NCBI GenBank assembly: GCA_016184105.1
Contig: JACPDI010000012.1
Span: 134,506-198,505, forward strand
Reading direction: 5' to 3'
Length of the DNA stretch: 64,000 nt
Origin: Acidobacteriota bacterium
GTDB lineage: Bacteria; Acidobacteriota; Vicinamibacteria; Vicinamibacterales; 2-12-FULL-66-21
The notes below the pieces were generated by a model. That model did not search any database. It was not told where the DNA came from and saw only the letters and a list, made by a program, of their open reading frames with translations. Below, piece after piece: positions 1-7,296 of the stretch. The number at the start of each line of letters is the position of its first letter. Positions within the stretch are counted from its first letter, which is position 1. The translations under genes were made by a program, and so were the position numbers.

Positions 1-2
1 AG

Positions 3-620
3 GAGTTCGACTGCCTCAAGAAGGGCGGGGCGCGCTGCTTCGCGGTGGATGGCGAGAACCAGTACCACGCGATTCTCGGCGGCGGCCCCTGCCACATCGT
101 GCACCCGTCGAGCCTGGCCGTGCCGCTCGTCGCGCTCGGCGCGAAGATCCGCATCGCGTCGCCGTCGGGATCGCGCGAGGTCGACGCCGGCGAGTTCTTC
201 GTGCTGCCATCGCAGAATCTCGCGCAGGAGAACGTGCTCGCGCCCAACGAGCTGGTGACGCACGTCCTCGTACCCGCCGCGCGCGGCAGGAAGAACGCCA
301 CGTACGAAGTGCGGTTCAAGCAGTCGCACGACTGGCCGCTCGCGATGGCGACGGCGGTGCTCGACATCACGGCCGGAAGAGTCCGGGGCGCGCGAATCGT
401 CATGGGCGCGGTGGCGCCGGTGCCCTGGCGGTCGGATGCGGCCGAGGCGGCACTCGTGGGCCAGGCGATCACCGAGCAGACGGCAGCGGCGGCGGCCGAC
501 GCCGCGCTCAAGGACGCGCAGCCCATGACCGACAATGCGTACAAGGTGCAGATCGCGCGCACCGCCGTGAAGCGCGCGATCCTGAAAGCGTCGGGCGCAC
601 CGGTGCCCGCGGGCGCGTAG
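3..620 (+). CDS. Xanthine dehydrogenase-family FAD-binding subunit M (5' end outside window)
   Basis: This is the C-terminal two thirds of the FAD-carrying medium subunit of a molybdenum hydroxylase; the reading frame is already open at the window edge. The visible part has the CLKKGGARC and ILGGGPCHI Cys-containing segments typical of the YagS/PaoB type, where extra cysteines are thought to bind an iron-sulfur cluster, followed by the HPSSLAVPLVALGA FAD-domain motif. The remainder matches the CO dehydrogenase flavoprotein C-terminal domain. The subunit should pass electrons between FeS and FAD in a three-subunit oxidoreductase whose other genes would lie upstream. Substrate cannot be told from this subunit. 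Confidence 0.9.
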   Translation, partial: EFDCLKKGGARCFAVDGENQYHAILGGGPCHIVHPSSLAVPLVALGAKIRIASPSGSREVDAGEFFVLPSQNLAQENVLAPNELVTHVLVPAARGRKNATYEVRFKQSHDWPLAMATAVLDITAGRVRGARIVMGAVAPVPWRSDAAEAALVGQAITEQTAAAAADAALKDAQPMTDNAYKVQIARTAVKRAILKASGAPVPAGA

Positions 621-629
621 GAGCACGAC

Positions 630-848
630 ATGGACCACCCGACACCCGCATCCCGCCTCGTGACACCGCTGCACTGCTCGCACCTGCGGCACAAGGGCAT
701 GTACGTCAGGGCCGAGGAGGACCCCGATCTCACCAGCGTGCTGGGCGCCACGGCGTACTGGTGCGCGAAGACGCAGAAGTCCTTCGGCCCGGACGGCGAC
801 GCCGTGAGCCGCGATGCGTGCCAGCACGGGCGAGGGTGTTGCGGGTAA
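630..848 (+). CDS. Small cysteine-rich hypothetical protein
   Basis: A 72-residue protein of unknown function that I do not recognise. A strong AGGAG ribosome site lies 6 nt before the ATG, and only 9 nt separate it from the dehydrogenase subunit stop, so it is probably the last gene of that operon. It has five Cys and four His residues, including HCSHLRHKGMY near the N-terminus and CQHGRGCCG at the C-terminus. That composition would suit metal or cluster binding, but this is inference only. Confidence 0.6.
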   Translation: MDHPTPASRLVTPLHCSHLRHKGMYVRAEEDPDLTSVLGATAYWCAKTQKSFGPDGDAVSRDACQHGRGCCG

Positions 849-896
849 CGCCGCTGTCAAGGCCGAAGGCCGGCAATGCTTTCGCGGCCTCGCCGG

Positions 897-902
897 TATA
901 AT
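897..902 (+). promoter_or_regulatory. -10 element of the DUF1326 gene promoter
   Basis: A perfect TATAAT lies 20 nt upstream of the ATG at 923, with a G-rich ribosome site (GGGGGGA) between them. No good -35 is visible. Unlike many genes in this window, this promoter would give a normal short leader. Confidence 0.5.
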
Positions 903-922
903 CGAGCCGGTAGGGGGGAACC

Positions 923-1594
923 ATGCGAAAGCTCATCGCTTGCGGCGCCGCTGGGCTCGTCGCCGCGCTGACCGCGTCGGAGGCCCGCGCGGCGGACTCG
1001 CCGTCGATCGCCGGCCATTACGTCGAAACACGCACCGCCGAGGTGTTCACCGGCGGGTGCCTCATGAACAGCGAAGGGGAAACCGGCGGGCGCGAAGCGC
1101 TCATGGCCTGGCGCATCGACCGCGGTGCTTTCGCGGGCGTTCCGCTCGACGGCCTCAGCGTGGTCGCCGCCGTGACGGCCGACGTGAACCTCGGCACGCG
1201 CGAGCTGGGCGGCGTCCCGCCGAGCTCGATCCGGTCGGTTGTTTATGTGGACGATCGGGCGACCCGCGCGCAGCGCGACGCGCTCGTCACGCTCGTCCGC
1301 TCGCTCTCGAATGGCTTTGTCGGCGAGGTCGTGGCCGTCAAGCCGGTGGCGATTGGCTTCTCGCGCGACGAGCACGCGATTGCCGTTCGCGCGGGGGATG
1401 CGGCGATCGACGTCGGCACCCACATGGCGCACGACACGAACTGCAGCGCGTTGCAGTGGTTCCATCCGCTCGCGGCCATCGACAGCGCGACCCTCGGCGT
1501 GACCAATCGCCAGGCGTACAGCGGCGCGCTGCTCGGCAGGCGGTGGGAACAGATCGATCGCCGGTCGGCATTCTTTGGAGAGTTCAGATACTGA
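923..1594 (+). CDS. DUF1326 domain secreted protein
   Basis: The 223-residue product starts with a Sec signal peptide (MRKLIACGAAGLVAALTASE, likely cleaved after ARA near residue 24). The mature part has the opening of DUF1326 proteins, GHYVETRTAEVFTGGCLMNSE, which covers nearly the whole chain. The biochemical role of DUF1326 is not established. It is translationally coupled to the next gene: its TGA stop overlaps that gene's CTG start. Start choice is supported by the GGGGGGA site 7 nt upstream and the -10 at 897. Confidence 0.8.
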   Translation: MRKLIACGAAGLVAALTASEARAADSPSIAGHYVETRTAEVFTGGCLMNSEGETGGREALMAWRIDRGAFAGVPLDGLSVVAAVTADVNLGTRELGGVPPSSIRSVVYVDDRATRAQRDALVTLVRSLSNGFVGEVVAVKPVAIGFSRDEHAIAVRAGDAAIDVGTHMAHDTNCSALQWFHPLAAIDSATLGVTNRQAYSGALLGRRWEQIDRRSAFFGEFRY

Positions 1595-2007
1595 CCATCC
1601 TGCTGCTCTCGCTCCTGATCCAGGCGGCGGGCGGCACGGCGCCGCTCACCGTGTCGAAGACCGACGCCGCCCCGCCGGAAGCGCTCGCGCCGGGCGTGTA
1701 CACGCTGCGCTTCGCGCTCCAGCCGATGAATGGCGATCACCTCGGCGTCTCGCCGCACCGCGAGTTTCTGCTCGTCAGCCCCGCCGCGGTGGACACGAAT
1801 CCCGCGCCCGCGGGATACCAGGGAACGGTCGATCTCTCGAAGCAGACAACCGGCGCGTCGCACCCGGCGGCGTGGAGCATCGATCCGCCGGCGACCACCG
1901 ACGAACCACTGCGCTCGTTGACGAACGATGCCGGTCACCACGGCGTCGTCTTCAGTGCCGGGACGCTGCGGTTCGGCGTGATCCTGATCGGGAAGATCGA
2001 GGCGTAG
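1591..2007 (+). CDS. Small secreted hypothetical protein with a likely CTG start
   Basis: A 138-residue open frame with a hydrophobic signal segment at its very start (TILLLSLLIQAAGG) followed by an Ala/Pro-rich region and a beta-rich body (GVYTLRFALQPM, FSAGTLRFGVILIGKIE). No ATG, GTG or TTG exists in frame near the signal peptide. A CTG at 1591 overlaps the preceding TGA as CTGA, and TGGAGAG lies 8 nt upstream, so CTG is the probable start with coupling to the DUF1326 gene. I do not recognise the family; it is probably periplasmic and functionally linked to its DUF1326 partner. Confidence 0.6.
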   Translation: MTILLLSLLIQAAGGTAPLTVSKTDAAPPEALAPGVYTLRFALQPMNGDHLGVSPHREFLLVSPAAVDTNPAPAGYQGTVDLSKQTTGASHPAAWSIDPPATTDEPLRSLTNDAGHHGVVFSAGTLRFGVILIGKIEA

Positions 2008-2012
2008 CGCGC

Positions 2013-2753
2013 ATGGATCTCAACGCGCGCGCCGTCCTGATCACCGGTGGGAAACGCATGGGCCCCGCGGTGGCGGCGTTGCTCGCCTCCCGCGGCGCCG
2101 ATGTGGCATTGACATTCAATCGATCGCGAGACGAGGCTGATGCCGCCGCCGCGCGCGTCCGATCGGAGGGGCGGCGCTCGCTGGTGCTCCACAAAGATCT
2201 GTCGCGGCCGGAGGACTGCGCGTCGGCGGTGAACGAAGCCGTGGCGGAGTTCGGCCGGCTCGACGTCCTCGTCAACATGGCGTCCGTGTACACGGCCGTC
2301 GAGTTCGACCGCATGACGCTCGACGACTGGACCCGGCCCATGGAGATCGATCTGCGCGCCGCGTACCTCTGCGCGCGGGCGGCGGTACCGCACATGCGCC
2401 GGGCGGGCGGAGGGCGCATCGTCAACTTCTCCGATTGGATCGCGCGGAGCGGCCGCCCCCGATACAAGAACTATCTCGCGTACTACGTCGCCAAGCACGC
2501 GGTCATCGGCCTGACCGAGGCGCTCGCGCTCGAGCTCGCCGCGGATCAGATCCTGGTCAACGCGGTGGCGCCCGGCCCCATCATGGCGCCCGAGGGCACG
2601 ACCGACGAGGAGCAGGAAACGGTCGAACGCGCCACTCCCCTGGGCCGCTGGGGTGGGCCCGAGGAAGTCGCGCGAGCGGTCCTCAGCCTCGTGGAATCAG
2701 ACTTCGTGACGGGGGAGACGCTGCGAGTGGACGGCGGACGGCACGTGAAGTAG
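2013..2753 (+). CDS. SDR family oxidoreductase
   Basis: A 246-residue classical short-chain dehydrogenase/reductase. The nucleotide-binding TGGKRMG is at 11-17, the NMAS variant of the NNAG motif at 88-91, the catalytic Ser140, and Tyr157-x3-Lys161. The C-terminus VDGGRHVK is typical of pteridine-reductase-like and FabG-like members. It should reduce a carbonyl or oxidise an alcohol with NAD(P); the substrate is unknown. It starts 5 nt after the small secreted protein gene and faces the aminotransferase gene convergently across a 22-nt gap. Confidence 0.85.
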   Translation: MDLNARAVLITGGKRMGPAVAALLASRGADVALTFNRSRDEADAAAARVRSEGRRSLVLHKDLSRPEDCASAVNEAVAEFGRLDVLVNMASVYTAVEFDRMTLDDWTRPMEIDLRAAYLCARAAVPHMRRAGGGRIVNFSDWIARSGRPRYKNYLAYYVAKHAVIGLTEALALELAADQILVNAVAPGPIMAPEGTTDEEQETVERATPLGRWGGPEEVARAVLSLVESDFVTGETLRVDGGRHVK

Positions 2754-2775
2754 AGCTGAATCGACTTCGACGACC

Positions 2776-3984
2776 TTACGACGCAGCTCCGGCTGATGCT
2801 GGAGAGCGATCCGCAAACAGCGCACGCATAGATTCCAGCGCCCCAGCCAGTTCCTTGCGCTCGCGCGCGAAACAGAACCGGACGTAGCCCTCGCCGTGCG
2901 CGCCGAAGTCCACACCCGGGACGCACCCGATCCGGGCGCGGGTGATCAAGTGCTCGGCCATCGCCCACGACCGCGACTGCGAAAGTCCGGCCGGCGGGAT
3001 CCACGACGGGTCGATCTTGAGGAACGCGTAAAACGCGCCCGCCGGCGGTTCGCCGCCGAGAATGCCGGCGGCCGCCTGGCGGATGCCGGTGTAAAACAGG
3101 TCTCGACGTTCCTTCAGCTCGATCCTGAACTGCTCGACGCAGTCCTGGGGGCCTTCAAGCGCCCCAATCCCGCCGTACTGGACGACGGTTGCGACGTTGC
3201 CGGCGGTGTAGAAGAGCACCTTCTTCATACGCTCGCGGATCCGCGCGTCCCGGATCGCCAGGTATCCGAGCCGCAGCCCGGTCATCGCGTACGTCTTGCT
3301 GAACGTGTAGATCGGGATCGTGCGGTCGTACAGTCCCGGCAGCGACGCGATGCTCACCTGCTCCACGCCGAACGTGATGTCCTCGTACGCCTCGTCCGAG
3401 AACACCCAGAGGCCGTGCCGCTCGGCGAGTTCCGCGATCCGTTCGAGATCGGCACGCGCGAGCACGCCGCCGGAAGGGTTGTTCGGCGAGTTCACATAAA
3501 TCGCGCGCGTCTTCGGCGTGATCGTGGCGGCGAGCTCGTCGAGATCCCAGCGCCATCCGAGCGACTCGCGAAGCGGGCAGGGGACGGGCACCGCCTGCGC
3601 GCTGAGGATGTTGCCCATGCACGGGGGCCACTCCGGATCGGGGACGATCACTTCATCGCCTGGTTCGAGCAGCCCCATGCAGGCGACGTAGCCGCCGTGA
3701 ATGCCCCCGGTCGTCACCATCAGCTCGTCGGAGCCGCCGACGGGGATCCGGTTGCGGTCGCGCAGCTTCGCCGCGAGCAGGTCGAGCAGCCGCGGCACGC
3801 CCGTCGTCTGAGCGTAGTGCGACCGGTTCTCGGCGATCGCGCGGGCCATCGCGTCCTTGACGGTGTCGGGCGCGTCGAAACTGACGTCCCCCTGGTCGAG
3901 CCGAAAGGGATTCCTGACGCCGTACATCATGTCGCGGATGCGGATGATGCCCGAGAACGGCACGCGATCCTGATAGGCGCCCAT
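2776..3984 (-). CDS. PLP-dependent class I/II aminotransferase
   Basis: A 402-residue fold-type I aminotransferase. Substrate and PLP motifs are clear: SPNNPSGG at 166-173, SDEAY at 196-200 and the Schiff-base Lys230 in TFSKTYAMTGLRLGY. It transfers an amino group from an amino acid to a 2-oxo acid; exact specificity is not readable. It lies 18 nt downstream of the metF-like gene on the same strand, so the two are probably one operon, which hints at a methionine or one-carbon role. A TATAAT on the minus strand (4007-4002), 17 nt before the ATG, might allow separate transcription. Confidence 0.88.
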   Translation of the reverse strand: MGAYQDRVPFSGIIRIRDMMYGVRNPFRLDQGDVSFDAPDTVKDAMARAIAENRSHYAQTTGVPRLLDLLAAKLRDRNRIPVGGSDELMVTTGGIHGGYVACMGLLEPGDEVIVPDPEWPPCMGNILSAQAVPVPCPLRESLGWRWDLDELAATITPKTRAIYVNSPNNPSGGVLARADLERIAELAERHGLWVFSDEAYEDITFGVEQVSIASLPGLYDRTIPIYTFSKTYAMTGLRLGYLAIRDARIRERMKKVLFYTAGNVATVVQYGGIGALEGPQDCVEQFRIELKERRDLFYTGIRQAAAGILGGEPPAGAFYAFLKIDPSWIPPAGLSQSRSWAMAEHLITRARIGCVPGVDFGAHGEGYVRFCFARERKELAGALESMRALFADRSPASAGAAS

Positions 3985-4002
3985 GGCGGTTCGACGGCGG
4001 GA

Positions 4003-4842
4003 TTATATGCGCTCGAGCACGCGCGTGAAAGTCGCGATGGCCGTCGCGTTGGGCAGGTTGCTGATGTAGAAGTGCCGCGCGCCGGCGTTCATGAGCGTGC
4101 GGATCGTCCGGGCGCAGACGTCTTCGGGCGTCGCTCCCGCGGCGAAGTCCGCCGCCAGCTCCTCGACAGGCACCGGCAGGAAGGCGCGCAGCCGCTCGAG
4201 CGTCCGCGTGTTGGCGCTGCGGTAGTAGAACACGCCGAAGACACCCGGCGTGTCGAGCCCCTGGCTGCGTGCCCGGTTCACGAACGCTTCCACCCTTCCC
4301 GCGTCGTGATGCGACACGACCTGGGTGAGGAAGAACTCCGCGTTGGCGTCGGGTGCGACGAGGTGTTCGACCTGCCGCTCGGGATCGGCGTGCGGGTTCG
4401 CCCATCCTCCAAGCGCCAGCTCCGGGCGTCGCTCCCGGATCGCCGCCCGCAGCTGCCAGGCATGCGGCACGCACCGCGGGGCCCCGACGCTCGTGTCGCC
4501 GCCCAGCACGACGAGCGCCGGGAAGCCGTGCTGCCACGCGCGGTCGGCGTAGTTCAGGCAGTACTCCAGCTCGTGCTTGCACGTCAGGAACGGCACGATC
4601 CGATCGCGCGGGACGTCGGTTCCGAGATTGATGATCAGGTGGCGGAGGTTGTCTTCCTCGCGGAGCCCTACGGCGCTGTCGGTCAGGAACACGTGCGTGT
4701 TCCGGCGTACGAGCGCGCGCACCGAGTGGTACGTGTCGATCCAGGCATCCATGCCTGCCGGCGCGGCGAGTTCCGCGCGCGGGGGGCGCAGTTCGGCCGC
4801 GACGACGTGGCCTCCTCCCCCGAGCGCGTCGAGTAGGGACAT
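4003..4842 (-). CDS. Methylenetetrahydrofolate reductase-like protein
   Basis: A 279-residue TIM-barrel protein of the methylenetetrahydrofolate reductase type. Supporting motifs are RRNTHVFLTDSAVG near the N-terminus, LVVLGGD in the middle, FFLTQVVSHHD (the family's 'QxF/TQ' strand) and a C-terminal ISNLP. It is divergent and lacks the textbook N-terminal signature of E. coli MetF, so it may be closer to the flavin-independent mycobacterial type; that is inference. GGAGG sits 6 nt before the ATG. A divergent gene begins 11 nt away, so both promoters must overlap the start regions. It heads an operon with the aminotransferase. Confidence 0.75.
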   Translation of the reverse strand: MSLLDALGGGGHVVAAELRPPRAELAAPAGMDAWIDTYHSVRALVRRNTHVFLTDSAVGLREEDNLRHLIINLGTDVPRDRIVPFLTCKHELEYCLNYADRAWQHGFPALVVLGGDTSVGAPRCVPHAWQLRAAIRERRPELALGGWANPHADPERQVEHLVAPDANAEFFLTQVVSHHDAGRVEAFVNRARSQGLDTPGVFGVFYYRSANTRTLERLRAFLPVPVEELAADFAAGATPEDVCARTIRTLMNAGARHFYISNLPNATAIATFTRVLERI

Positions 4843-4853
4843 CGGATCCTCCG

Positions 4854-5846
4854 ATGATACTATGCCGTTCTGTGCGTCCTCCGGCCCTGCGCGGCGCCGC
4901 GGCCGTCCTTCCACGGGCCCCTCTCCTCACCGCGCCCACGCCCGTCGAAGAACTGCCGCGCCTGCGCGACGCGATCGGCGCCTCCGCCCGGCTCCACGTC
5001 AAGCGTGATGACGCGATTCCGTTCGGGTTCGGCGGGAACAAGGTGCGCAAGCTCGCGCTCGTCGGGGGACGCGCGGCGGCCGACGGCGCGGACACGCTGA
5101 TCACCTGCGGCGGGGTGCAGTCGAATCACGCGCGCGCCACGGCTTCGGCCGCCACCCGGCTTGGCATGCGCTGCCTGCTCGTCGCGAACGGATCGCCGCC
5201 GGACCGGCTCACGGGAAACGCGCTGCTCGACCGGCTGCTCGGCGCGCAGGTGCACTTCGTCGACAGCCGCGACGACCGCGCGCCCGCGATGGAGCGGCTT
5301 GCCGCGGAGGCACGCGCCTCGGGGCACCGGCCGTTCGTGATTCCGCTCGGCGCCTCGACGCCGCTCGGCGCGGCGGCGTTCGTCCTCGCGGTCGCGGAAC
5401 TTGCCGAGCAGATGGATCCACCGGACGCCATCGTCCATGCGTCTTCTTCTGGCGGTACGCAGGCGGGGCTCGTGGCGGGCTGCCGGGCGCTTGGATGGGC
5501 GACGCGCGTCGTCGGCATCAGCGCCGACGAGGAGGCCGCCACGCTGCGCGGCGTCGTCGAGGAGATCATCGAGGGAATCGCCGATCTCCTGCCCGGCGTG
5601 CCGGTGGGTGGAGGAGCGGCGGTCGAAGTGGACGATCGTTTTGTCGGCGAGGGCTACGGCATTCCGACACTCGCGTCGCGCGAGGCGCAGTCGCTGGCAG
5701 CGCGCACCGAAGCCCTGTTCCTCGACCCGACCTACACGGCCAAGGCGATGGCGGGGCTCATTGCGCTCTGCCGCGGCGGCAGCCTGGCGCGCGCCCGCTC
5801 CGTGTTGTTCTGGCACACCGGCGGGCTGCCGGGGATCTTCGCATAG
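4854..5846 (+). CDS. D-cysteine desulfhydrase / ACC deaminase family protein
   Basis: A 330-residue fold-type II PLP enzyme. The lysine expected to bind PLP is Lys63 in FGGNKVRKL, followed by the ITCGGVQSNHARATA motif of this family and the glycine-rich SSSGGTQAGL phosphate loop. Family members cleave D-cysteine to pyruvate, ammonia and sulfide, or deaminate 1-aminocyclopropane carboxylate; the two cannot be separated here. A GTG at 4872 is an alternative start that would begin just before the conserved region. The gene is divergent from the metF-like gene with 11 nt between starts. Confidence 0.85.
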   Translation: MILCRSVRPPALRGAAAVLPRAPLLTAPTPVEELPRLRDAIGASARLHVKRDDAIPFGFGGNKVRKLALVGGRAAADGADTLITCGGVQSNHARATASAATRLGMRCLLVANGSPPDRLTGNALLDRLLGAQVHFVDSRDDRAPAMERLAAEARASGHRPFVIPLGASTPLGAAAFVLAVAELAEQMDPPDAIVHASSSGGTQAGLVAGCRALGWATRVVGISADEEAATLRGVVEEIIEGIADLLPGVPVGGGAAVEVDDRFVGEGYGIPTLASREAQSLAARTEALFLDPTYTAKAMAGLIALCRGGSLARARSVLFWHTGGLPGIFA

Positions 5847-5850
5847 AGAA

Positions 5851-5883
5851 TCTGGTCATCTGGTCATTTGGTGATTTGGTGAT
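5851..5883 (+). repeat. Short-period repeat running into a start codon
   Basis: Repeated TGGTCAT / TTGGTGAT units (about 8-10 nt period) fill the gap between two genes and reach the ATG of the metallo-hydrolase at 5882. No ribosome site is visible within it. Confidence 0.7.
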
Positions 5884-7279
5884 GGCGTCATTGACGTTTC
5901 TTGGTGCGGCTGGCACGGTGACCGGCTCGAAGCACCTCTTCGAAGTGAACGGCGCGCGCGTGCTCGTGGACTGCGGGCTCTTCCAGGGGTTGAAGGAACT
6001 GCGCGAGCGCAACCGGCAGCCGCTGCCCGTGGAGCCGGCATCGATCGGCGCAGTCGTCCTCACCCACGCGCACCTCGATCACTGCGGCTACCTGCCGCGG
6101 CTCGTCTCCGAGGGGTTCAAGGGACGGATCTTCTGCACGTCAGCCACCGCCGATCTCTGCCGCATCGTGCTGCCGGACGCGGCAAAACTACAGGAAGAAG
6201 ACGCCGAGAACGCCAATCGCGGAAAGTACACGCGCCACGCCCCCGCGCTGCCGCTGTTCACGATGGAAGATGCGGCGCGGGCCCTGTCGCTGCTGCAGCC
6301 CGTCGGGTACGACCGCCGCGTGCCGGTGGCACCGGGCGTCGACGTGGAGTTCGTCAACGCCGGCCACCTGCTCGGATCGGCGTACGCAAGCATCCGCACC
6401 AACGGATCGCACGTGCTGTTCGGCGGCGACCTGGGGCGTTACAGCCGGCCGGTGCTCCCGGATCCGAAAGCCGTGGAAGAGGCTGACGTGCTGCTCGTCG
6501 AGTCCACGTACGGCAACCGCAGGCACCCGTCCGATGACAACGGCGAAGCCCTCGCGGAGATCGTGCGCAGCACGGCGGAACGCCGCGGGAAGATCATCGT
6601 CCCCTCTTTTGCCATCGGCCGGGTGGAGGAAGTCCTCTATTGGATCAAGCGCCTGGAGGACGAGGGACGAATTCCCGTGATTCCTGTCTGGGTGGACAGC
6701 CCGATGGCGTCCCAGGCGCTCGTGCAATACGGGCGACGGCTCGAGGAGCTCGATCCGGAGATGGCTCCGGAACAGCCGGTGCCGCGGCACAACCGCGAGG
6801 TGGCGGCGTTTGCGACCGATCGGCTCCAGATCGTCGCCTCGCCGCAGCAGTCGCGCGATCTCGTGCGATCGCGCGGCCCGGCCGTCGTCATTTCTTCAAG
6901 CGGGATGGCCACCGGCGGCCGCGTCCTCCATCATCTCGCCGCCGCCCTGCCGCGACCGGAGAACACGGTGATGTTCGTCGGATTCCAGGCCGCGGGCACG
7001 CGGGGGCGACAGCTGATCCAGGGGGCGAAAACCGTCAGGATCCATGGCGTGGACGTCGCGGTGAACGCGCGCGTGGCGCACCTCGACTCCATGTCGGCTC
7101 ACGCCGACGCCGACGAGATCCTCCGCTGGCTGCGCGGGTTCAAGCGCGCACCCGCCGATACCTACATCGTGCACGGCGAGCCTGACGCGGCGGCGGCGCT
7201 GCAACGGCGGATCGCCGGCGAGCTGGGGTGGCAGGCGCACGTGGCGGGGCATATGCAGACGGTTGATTTGAGGATTTGA
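5882..7279 (+). CDS. MBL-fold beta-CASP RNA-processing-type metallo-hydrolase
   Basis: A 465-residue beta-lactamase-fold protein. The zinc ligands HAHLDH are at 62-67, a further metal-ligand region is FVNAGHLLGSAY, and the beta-CASP insertion carries VESTYGNR, PSFAIGRVEEVLYWI and SSSGMATGGRVLHHL before the C-terminal SAHADADEIL His motif. This arrangement belongs to the CPSF73/YSH1-like family, which acts on RNA or nucleotides by metal-dependent phosphodiester hydrolysis. The cellular substrate is unknown. The last codons (VDLRI) are encoded by the 8-bp repeat at 7265-7288. Confidence 0.88.
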   Translation: MASLTFLGAAGTVTGSKHLFEVNGARVLVDCGLFQGLKELRERNRQPLPVEPASIGAVVLTHAHLDHCGYLPRLVSEGFKGRIFCTSATADLCRIVLPDAAKLQEEDAENANRGKYTRHAPALPLFTMEDAARALSLLQPVGYDRRVPVAPGVDVEFVNAGHLLGSAYASIRTNGSHVLFGGDLGRYSRPVLPDPKAVEEADVLLVESTYGNRRHPSDDNGEALAEIVRSTAERRGKIIVPSFAIGRVEEVLYWIKRLEDEGRIPVIPVWVDSPMASQALVQYGRRLEELDPEMAPEQPVPRHNREVAAFATDRLQIVASPQQSRDLVRSRGPAVVISSSGMATGGRVLHHLAAALPRPENTVMFVGFQAAGTRGRQLIQGAKTVRIHGVDVAVNARVAHLDSMSAHADADEILRWLRGFKRAPADTYIVHGEPDAAAALQRRIAGELGWQAHVAGHMQTVDLRI

Positions 7280-7288
7280 GGATTCGAG
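7265..7288 (+). repeat. 8-bp tandem repeat across a stop codon
   Basis: Three direct copies of GATTTGAG (third copy GATTCGAG). The TGA stop of the metallo-hydrolase is inside the second copy, so the repeat supplies that protein's last residues. It ends 8 nt before the start of the next gene. Confidence 0.8.
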
Positions 7289-7296
7289 GATCTCGT

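Noticed and set aside
2896-4836. 646-codon plus-strand frame opposite the aminotransferase and metF-like genes
   Set aside because: Both genes on the minus strand carry full catalytic motifs; the plus-strand frame has none and spans both of them and their junction.
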